This document shows positions 13,312 through 18,366 of a stretch of DNA of 18,366 bases, in pieces. Numbering within the stretch: the first letter of the stretch is position 1; every line of letters begins with the position of its first letter. This stretch comes from GCA-2684655 sp051278165 (GTDB lineage Bacteria; Planctomycetota; UBA1135; UBA2386): assembly GCA_051278165.1 (NCBI GenBank), contig JBNMNW010000097.1, forward strand, positions 1 to 18,366. Direction: 5' to 3'. Below the pieces are notes generated by a model. The model did no database searches, was not told the origin of the DNA, and was given only the letters and a program-made list of their open reading frames with translations. The translations under genes and the position numbers were made by a program.

Positions 13312-15210
13312 ATGCAACTCAAGATTGCCGCGACCATGCTTCTTGGTGCCACTTCGCTATTCGCGCAGTGCAACACCTCGACGCCCGAGATCCGTACGTT
13401 CAGCCCAACCTGGCAAGCCAGTTTCTACTACCCGAGCGCCAACGGCACGACCCTCAACCAGTACCTAGACATCACCGTCGGTGCACCGTTGACGGTTAAC
13501 TCGATGGCGTCGACTACGTACAACCAATTTCCAACGACGGCGCCGCAGCCGTGGGACCAAGTTGGCAACGTTGCCGAAGTTCGCATCTACACGTTCCCGG
13601 TCACGCACATTGGCAACGAAGCTTCCAGCGCCGGCTGGACCCAAGTCTCATCGGCCGAGATGACCATCGTTGCATGGAGTGGCAGTTGCGTCATCCAGGG
13701 CTTCAAGGATCCGGTCTCCGGCGTGCCCACCCCGCTCGTGCTGCCCGTCGGCAGCTACGGCCTCTGCGTTGAGTACATCCCGACCACATGGACTGGAACG
13801 GCTGCTCTGCCGCAAACCCAGGTCCTGCTGAACCCGGGTGTCCACTCTTGCCTGGCCTTCGTGCCGGCCGTTTACCCGGGCCTCATGGCCGAAGACCAGT
13901 TCGTCGCGCTCAACTCCGGTGGCATCCAGACCAATGGCTGGCAAGTCGTTGACGTTGCTGGCGCCCTCGGTCCGAACGTTACCCCGGGCGGCGTCGCCGT
14001 CGCGCAACCGAACCTCGGCTTCAACTACACCCCGGATGCAGCCGCTGGCCGCTCCGAGACGATCGGCCAAGGTTGCTACAACCTGCCGTTCATGATCCAC
14101 GAGTTCATCGCGGAAAACACCACCCCGATCGACCTCGCCAGCCAGTCCTACACGGCCGTGCTGACCGCGTCGGCCAACGGTGGCTTCTACAACATCACCA
14201 ACGGTGGTATCCCCTACATCGCGCCGCCGGCCGGTGCAACGAACCTGACGCTGGGCGGCACCGCTCCGGCGCCAGTCGCTACCTCGTCCGCTAACGCTGA
14301 CGACGCCACGTGGGGCCACACGCTCTCCGTGCCGCTGTCGGTTCCGAACCCCGGTGGCGGCCTGATGGCGACCGAACTCGGCATCAACTCCAACGGTAAG
14401 GTCTACTTCGATGTCGTTCCTCCGACCGACACGTCGTACGCCTACAACGGCGCCAACTACGGCGGCATCGGGCCGTTCCGTGACCTGGCCACTTCATGGG
14501 CCGTGTTCAACACCGACCTCGATCCGTCGACCGGTGTTGGCGACGTCTACGTCATGGAGCCGAGCCCGAACCTGGGTGGCGTCATGATCTGGTGGGACAA
14601 CGTCCCGAACTGGCCGGCGGTTGCCGGCGCTACCAACAGCTGCTCCATCGAGTTCACTGCTGATGGCACGGTCTGCAACATCGCCTACGGCAGCAACTTG
14701 GTCGCTAACGGAAGTGGCGACGCCCTCGTTGGCTTCAGCGCTGGTAACGGTGAGCCGGTTGGCGGCTTGATCGACTGGTCGGCCATCCCGGCCGCGCCTG
14801 GTGCGCAGCTGTCCGGTGACGGTTCGTCCGCTCCGACCATGGGCCTGTCGGCTCGCCCGATCGGTGGCACGAGCCCCGACCTGGTCATGGGCAACCTGCC
14901 CAGCACGATCGCTGGCGCCCCGCGCGTCGGCCTGTTCGTCATCAACACCGTCGGCCTCCCGGGTATTGATCTTGGCTTCATCGGCATGCCGGGTTGCCCG
15001 CTGTTCGTTGGCGGCTCGCCGCTGATCATCACGGGCATCGAAGACACCGTGAACAGCCCCGGCGAGATTCGTCTGCCGTTCGCGCTGCCGGCTGGCTTCG
15101 CTGGCACGGACATCTACCTGCAGGGCGGCGCCCTGCACTTTGTCTTCCCGCCGAACGCCTTTGGCGTCACGCTGTCCAACGCCGTCTGCTTCACGCTCGG
15201 CTCGGTCTAG
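13312..15210 (+). CDS. Secreted cysteine-containing beta-rich protein with nidogen-like segment
   Basis: This 632-residue protein has a signal peptide (1-18, cleavage probably at Ala18|Gln19). The mature part is rich in Gly, Asn, Thr and Pro and poor in Lys, as in extracellular beta proteins. Residues about 248-297 carry a GQGCY...HEF...PIDLASQSY pattern. Residues about 335-480 resemble a nidogen-like domain: GINSNGKVYFD (357-367), SWAVFNTDLDPSTG (395-408), VMIWWDNVPNW (424-434), NSCSIEFTADGTVCNIAYG (442-460) and ALVGFSAGNG (471-480). Residues about 545-630 form a C-terminal module (GMPGCPLFVGG, then FGVTLSNAVCFTLG) of a type I associate with secreted planctomycete proteins. Paired cysteines (for example 444/455 and 562/626) could form disulfides. 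I found no anchor, catalytic motif or transmembrane segment. Cell-surface adhesion or matrix function is inferred. No Shine-Dalgarno precedes the ATG. It is transcribed away from the operon. Confidence 0.9.
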   Translation: MQLKIAATMLLGATSLFAQCNTSTPEIRTFSPTWQASFYYPSANGTTLNQYLDITVGAPLTVNSMASTTYNQFPTTAPQPWDQVGNVAEVRIYTFPVTHIGNEASSAGWTQVSSAEMTIVAWSGSCVIQGFKDPVSGVPTPLVLPVGSYGLCVEYIPTTWTGTAALPQTQVLLNPGVHSCLAFVPAVYPGLMAEDQFVALNSGGIQTNGWQVVDVAGALGPNVTPGGVAVAQPNLGFNYTPDAAAGRSETIGQGCYNLPFMIHEFIAENTTPIDLASQSYTAVLTASANGGFYNITNGGIPYIAPPAGATNLTLGGTAPAPVATSSANADDATWGHTLSVPLSVPNPGGGLMATELGINSNGKVYFDVVPPTDTSYAYNGANYGGIGPFRDLATSWAVFNTDLDPSTGVGDVYVMEPSPNLGGVMIWWDNVPNWPAVAGATNSCSIEFTADGTVCNIAYGSNLVANGSGDALVGFSAGNGEPVGGLIDWSAIPAAPGAQLSGDGSSAPTMGLSARPIGGTSPDLVMGNLPSTIAGAPRVGLFVINTVGLPGIDLGFIGMPGCPLFVGGSPLIITGIEDTVNSPGEIRLPFALPAGFAGTDIYLQGGALHFVFPPNAFGVTLSNAVCFTLGSV

Positions 15211-15230
15211 TCCACTCGGACTTCGCGACT

Positions 15231-15250
15231 GGATGCTCGCTTGAGCATTC
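15231..15250 (+). terminator. Possible weak terminator hairpin after 13312-15210
   Basis: ATGCTC (15233-15238) and GAGCAT (15243-15248) pair around GCTT, extended by two more pairs including a G-T wobble. It starts 20 bases after the stop codon. No T run follows, so it is a poor intrinsic terminator by the usual model. Confidence 0.3.
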
Positions 15251-15290
15251 GGAATGAACTGGGCTGGCGCCGAACGGCGAAGCTTGGTTC

Positions 15291-15357
15291 GCGCGCCCCT
15301 TTGGGGCGCGCCGCTACGCCGCTAGGCGTGGCTCACTCGGCGATCTTCGGATCGCCG
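15291..15357. other. Three consecutive GC-rich hairpins, one with a TTCG loop
   Basis: Hairpin A has arms GCGCGCCCC (15291-15299) and GGGGCGCGC (15303-15311) with loop TTT. Hairpin B has arms GCTACGCC (15313-15320) and GGCGTGGC (15325-15332) with one wobble and loop GCTA. Hairpin C has arms CGGCGATC (15338-15345) and GATCGCCG (15350-15357) with loop TTCG, which forms a very stable tetraloop as plus-strand RNA. Three such stems in 67 bases strongly suggest selected RNA or DNA structure. Confidence 0.75.
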
Positions 15358-15368
15358 GGTTTGTGTAC

Positions 15369-15414
15369 TTCGCTTGCTCGATTGAGGGCGCGAGTCGCAC
15401 GCCCCGCAAGCGAG
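15369..15414. other. Nested two-level stem
   Basis: TCGCTTGC (15370-15377) pairs with GCAAGCGA (15406-15413), with a further wobble pair outside. Inside, GGGCG (15386-15390) pairs with CGCCC (15400-15404). The outer arm runs into the first copy of the 25-base repeat, so the two elements are physically joined. Confidence 0.6.
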
Positions 15415-15590
15415 AGCTATCCGGTTGCCTTCAATCCGCCGGGTTGCGTCTAGCGAGAGCTATCCGGTTGCCTTCAATCCGCTGGGTTCCGTCTAGCGAG
15501 AGCTATCCGGTTGCCGTCTAGCGAGAGCTATCCGGTTGCCGTCTAGCGAGAGCTATCCGGTTGCCGTCTAGCGGCAGCTATCCGGTTGCC
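15409..15590. repeat. Six copies of a 25-bp repeat abutting the mfd stop codon
   Basis: Copies lie at 15409-15429 (first few bases missing), 15448-15472, 15491-15515, 15516-15540, 15541-15565 and 15566-15590. The first three are separated by two near-identical 18-base spacers (15430-15447 and 15473-15490); the last four are directly abutting. Copies 2-5 are identical. Each full copy contains TAGC-GAGA-GCTA, a small inverted repeat; copy 6 has TAGC-GGCA-GCTA, so its loop differs but the arms are kept. The last base of copy 6 is part of the TAG stop of mfd. The identity of the copies points to recent expansion. Confidence 0.9.
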
Positions 15591-18366
15591 TACCCAGTTG
15601 TCGCTCGCAGCAGCAGGTCCAGCACGTTGTCCGCTGTGTGCTTGGCGCGCGTCGCCAGCCGCTTCAGCATCAAGTGCGTCTTGCCCGCTTCCACTGGCCG
15701 CACATCCTTGAAGTGGTCGAGCCAACTGCCACCGAGCGGCACGCTGGCTGGGTGACGCACGACCAATCGGTCGTTTTCGACCCATTGCACGCTATGAACG
15801 CCCAATGCCATCAGCGCGTGCTTGAGGCGGAACTGCCGGAGCAGCGTGACGACCTGCTTTGGCAGCTTGCCGTAGCGGTCGCGCAGTTCGGCTTCGAGCT
15901 CTTGGAAGCGTTTGTCGTCGGTCGCTTCGTCCATCTCACGCAGCAGTTCGAGGCGTTGGCGCGGATCTTTGAGGAACTGCTCGGGCAGGTAGGCCTGCAG
16001 GCGCAAGTCGACGTCGACTTCCACGACGTGCACAAGCGTCCTCTTATCGACCTTGGCGGACTCGACGGCCGACCTCAGCAGCTGGCAGTACATGTCATAT
16101 CCAACAGAGGCGATATGACCGGACTGCTGAGGTCCCAACAGGTTGCCGGCGCCGCGGATCTCGAGGTCCTTCATCGCGATCGCGAAGCCGGCGCCGAGAT
16201 GTGAGAACTCCTCGAGAGCCTTCAGGCGGCTGCGGGCTTCAAGGCCCGGCGGCTTATCGCGATGCATCAGCAGGTAGCAGTAAGCCTTCTCGCTGCTGCG
16301 CCCGACGCGGCCACGTAGCTGATGCAGTTCGGCCAGTCCGAAGCGATCGGCTTGGTCGATCAGAATCGTATTGGCGCGGCCGATGTCGATGCCGTTCTCG
16401 ACGATCGTGGTCGAGACGAGCACGTCGAACTCACCGCGAATGAATGCTCGAACGGTCTTCTCGACCTCGGTTTCGGTCATCTGGCCGTGGCCGATCACGA
16501 TGCGGGCACCGGGGGCTAGGCCGCGCAGTCGTTGCGCCAGCACTTCGAGTTCGTCGATGCGGTTGTGCACGACGAACACCTGGCCGCCGCGGCCGAGTTC
16601 GCGTAGCAACGCATCTCGCAGGATGCGGTCGTCACGGAAGACCACACGCGTTTCGACTTCCTGCCGGCCTGGCGGTGGGCTGTCTAGCGTGCTGATGCCG
16701 CGGATGCCTAGCAGGGAGCCGTGTAGCGTGCGCGGGATGGGGGTCGCGCTGAGGGTGAGCACATCGACAGCATGGCGCAGTTGTTTGAGGCGTTCCTTTT
16801 GGCGGACCCCGAAGCGTTGCTCCTCATCGATGATGCAAAGGCCCAGGTCGGCGAACGAGATGTCCTTGCCGAGCAATTGGTGTGTGCCGACGACGATGTC
16901 GACACTGCCCTTGCTGAGCTTCTCCAGCACTTCGCGGCGTTGCTTGGGCGGGCGATAGCGAGAGAGCAGTTCGACGTTGAGACCGAACGGCTCGCAGCGC
17001 GCCTTGAAGCTGCGCGAGTGTTGTTCGGCAAGCACGGTCGTCGGGCACAGCAGCGCTACCTGGCGGCCACTGATCGCTACTCGGAACGCTGTGCGTAGCG
17101 CGATCTCGGTCTTGCCGAAGCCGACGTCGCCACACAGCAAGCGGTCCATCGGCGTTGGCTTACTTAGGTCGCTTTGCACCTCGGTCCACGCGCGCGCTTG
17201 GTCGACCGTGTCGTGGAACGGGAACGAATCCAAGAAGTCGCGTTCGAGGTCATCGCTTGGGTATGCATCCCGTTTGACCAGTGCCCGTTTGCTTTGAACC
17301 TCAAGCAATTCGGCAGCGAGGTCAAATAGTGAGTCCTGAACCTGCTCCTTACGCTTTTGGAAGCCTTTGCCGCCGAGCTTGTCGAGTGGGGCTTTGCCAC
17401 CGCTGCCGACATACTTTTGGACGAGGTGGATCTTGCTCGCCGGCACGAGCAGTTTGACTTCGTCTTGGAACGTCAGCCGAAGGTGCTCTTCGGTGCCTTC
17501 GCCGCGATGCACCAATTCGGTGCCTTCGAAGCGTGCGACGCCGTGCACGGCATGCACGACCAGGTCACCAGGACCGAGTTCGAAGAAGCTTTGGATCGCG
17601 CGCGACGGCATCACGGCGCGCTTCCGGATGTGCGGTTGTTGCGCGACGCCGGCGAACTCGACGTTGGATAGCGCGGTCGTCTTGAGATCCGGGATGCGGA
17701 AGCCTTTGCTGATCGCGCCCTCGAGCAACTCGACGCGTTCTTTGCGCAGGTCGACGTCCTTGTGCGCGAAGATCTCGCCTAAGCGCTCAGCCTCGTCCTT
17801 GCTGCGGCAGAACAGCATGACTTGCCCTTGCATGCCGCGGACGCTGCGCAATCGACCGGCAGGATCCGCTTCGCCAGAACCGACCGCAGAGCCCGCAGAG
17901 AGCACTTTGTAGTCGAATTCGTGGCTGGGCAGCGAGGACAGTTCGACGCCGGGGCACGGTCGCAACGTGTCTTGCAGCGTTTGCATACGCGGTGAGAACG
18001 TTGAGTCGAACGATGCGAGTCGCGACGTGCGTTCTTCGATGCGCAGCGGTTCGAATGTGACCAGCAGCGTCTTCGAAGGCGTCAGGTGTTTGATGACTGG
18101 GCCGAGCTCCGCATCGTCTTCTTCGGCTAGCCCTAGAACAAAGCTCTCGTGCACTTCGGTGGTGCGCTGCGTTGCGGCATCGAAGCTGCGGATCGACTCC
18201 AGCGTGTCGTCGAAGAACTCCAATCGCAGCGCGCTGTCAGCGGCCATCGGGAAGATGTCGACGATGTCGCCGCGCACGCTGCATTCGCCCGGCGCCAGTA
18301 CGAGCGGCACGCTGCGCAACCCTGCGCCTTGTGCGCGTTGCAATACCTGGCTGCGATCCAAGGTTT
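15590..18366 (-). CDS. mfd: Transcription-repair coupling factor Mfd (N-terminus beyond the window)
   Basis: Mfd removes RNA polymerase stalled at DNA lesions and recruits UvrA to start nucleotide excision repair in the cytoplasm. About 924 residues are visible; full-length Mfd is usually about 1,100-1,150, and the frame is open through the window edge, so the true start is outside. Counting from the TTG at 18361, the first part is the end of the UvrB-like region (GECSVRGDIVDIFP, 25-38). The RNA polymerase interaction domain follows (GPGDLVVHAVHGVARFEG, 263-280), then the translocase: Walker A GDVGFGKTE (411-419), GTHQLL (492-497), Walker B DEEQRFGV (512-519), SATPIPRTL (538-546), and motif VI QLRGRVGRS (681-689). 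The C-terminal TRCF domain runs from about 780 to 890. All motifs look intact. The stop codon overlaps the last copy of the 25-base repeat array. Confidence 0.97.
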   Translation of the reverse strand, partial: TLDRSQVLQRAQGAGLRSVPLVLAPGECSVRGDIVDIFPMAADSALRLEFFDDTLESIRSFDAATQRTTEVHESFVLGLAEEDDAELGPVIKHLTPSKTLLVTFEPLRIEERTSRLASFDSTFSPRMQTLQDTLRPCPGVELSSLPSHEFDYKVLSAGSAVGSGEADPAGRLRSVRGMQGQVMLFCRSKDEAERLGEIFAHKDVDLRKERVELLEGAISKGFRIPDLKTTALSNVEFAGVAQQPHIRKRAVMPSRAIQSFFELGPGDLVVHAVHGVARFEGTELVHRGEGTEEHLRLTFQDEVKLLVPASKIHLVQKYVGSGGKAPLDKLGGKGFQKRKEQVQDSLFDLAAELLEVQSKRALVKRDAYPSDDLERDFLDSFPFHDTVDQARAWTEVQSDLSKPTPMDRLLCGDVGFGKTEIALRTAFRVAISGRQVALLCPTTVLAEQHSRSFKARCEPFGLNVELLSRYRPPKQRREVLEKLSKGSVDIVVGTHQLLGKDISFADLGLCIIDEEQRFGVRQKERLKQLRHAVDVLTLSATPIPRTLHGSLLGIRGISTLDSPPPGRQEVETRVVFRDDRILRDALLRELGRGGQVFVVHNRIDELEVLAQRLRGLAPGARIVIGHGQMTETEVEKTVRAFIRGEFDVLVSTTIVENGIDIGRANTILIDQADRFGLAELHQLRGRVGRSSEKAYCYLLMHRDKPPGLEARSRLKALEEFSHLGAGFAIAMKDLEIRGAGNLLGPQQSGHIASVGYDMYCQLLRSAVESAKVDKRTLVHVVEVDVDLRLQAYLPEQFLKDPRQRLELLREMDEATDDKRFQELEAELRDRYGKLPKQVVTLLRQFRLKHALMALGVHSVQWVENDRLVVRHPASVPLGGSWLDHFKDVRPVEAGKTHLMLKRLATRAKHTADNVLDLLLRATTG

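Larger units (their letters stand above)
15211..15589. other. Structured, repeat-rich spacer between convergent genes
   Basis: No protein gene is supported. From left to right it contains a weak hairpin after the upstream stop (15231-15250), a run of GC-rich hairpins (15266-15357), a nested stem (15369-15414) and six copies of a 25-base repeat (15409-15590). Almost every base from 15266 on belongs to an inverted or direct repeat. No strong T tract follows any hairpin on either strand. Both flanking genes converge here, so bidirectional termination is the simplest role; a structured RNA or a mobile repeat element is also possible. Confidence 0.7.

Noticed and set aside
15338..15357. Intrinsic terminator with TTCG loop
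   Set aside because: The stem is strong, but no T-rich run follows on the plus or minus strand, so it is reported as structure only.
15409..15590. CRISPR array
   Set aside because: Most units abut with no spacer, the two spacers present are near-identical to each other, and no cas gene is nearby.
15590..18361. TTG at 18361 as the true start of Mfd
   Set aside because: The frame stays open to the window edge and the protein would lack the first part of the UvrB-like region; the gene is simply cut by the window.

Overview
The window is GC-rich and reads as chromosomal DNA from a Gram-negative bacterium, most likely a planctomycete or a relative. This placement is inference. It rests on one large secreted beta-rich protein (13312-15210) whose N-terminal, nidogen-like and C-terminal modules resemble protein families I associate with Planctomycetota, and on the many exported proteins. 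No rRNA, tRNA, insertion sequence, phage gene or CRISPR array is visible.

Positions 1-12192 (minus strand) hold an eight-gene operon, transcribed right to left and cut by the left edge. Every gene encodes an exported protein of the amidohydrolase superfamily (imidazolonepropionase/prolidase-like TIM-barrel type). One gene (3767-6622) carries two amidohydrolase-like modules, so there are nine modules in all. The genes are very tightly packed: six of seven junctions are overlaps of 1-4 bases or an 11-base gap. The exception is a 90-base gap holding a (CAGT)6 tract. By manual alignment only two modules (894-2192 and 2283-3770) keep the full metal/catalytic set (HxH, Lys, His, His, Asp). The other seven have lost the HxH motif and, where the sequence is visible, most or all other ligands, while keeping the family's C-terminal Gly-Ser-Leu-x-x-Gly-Lys-Asp-Ala-Asp-like signature and export signals. 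The operon therefore looks like two active periplasmic metallohydrolases co-produced with six paralogues that are probably pseudoenzymes. I suggest a multi-subunit envelope assembly; the substrate is unknown. This is the strongest candidate here for an undescribed system.

Positions 12193-13311 are a 1.1 kb spacer between the operon and the rightward gene. It has no convincing gene but contains several palindromes, a short tandem repeat and a plausible sigma70-type promoter about 60 bases before the rightward gene.

Positions 13312-15210 (plus strand) encode the secreted cysteine-containing beta-rich protein with a nidogen-like segment.

Positions 15211-15589 lie between convergent genes and are unusually structured: a run of GC-rich hairpins (one with a TTCG loop), then six copies of a 25-base repeat that run into the stop codon of the next gene.

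Positions 15590-18366 (minus strand) encode most of Mfd, the transcription-repair coupling factor, cut at its N terminus by the right edge. It is a housekeeping gene with no evident link to the operon.

All nine exported proteins have a signal peptide whose likely cleavage site is followed directly by Gln (eight Ala|Gln, one Ser|Gln). This suggests a lineage-wide export rule that could yield N-terminal pyroglutamate.
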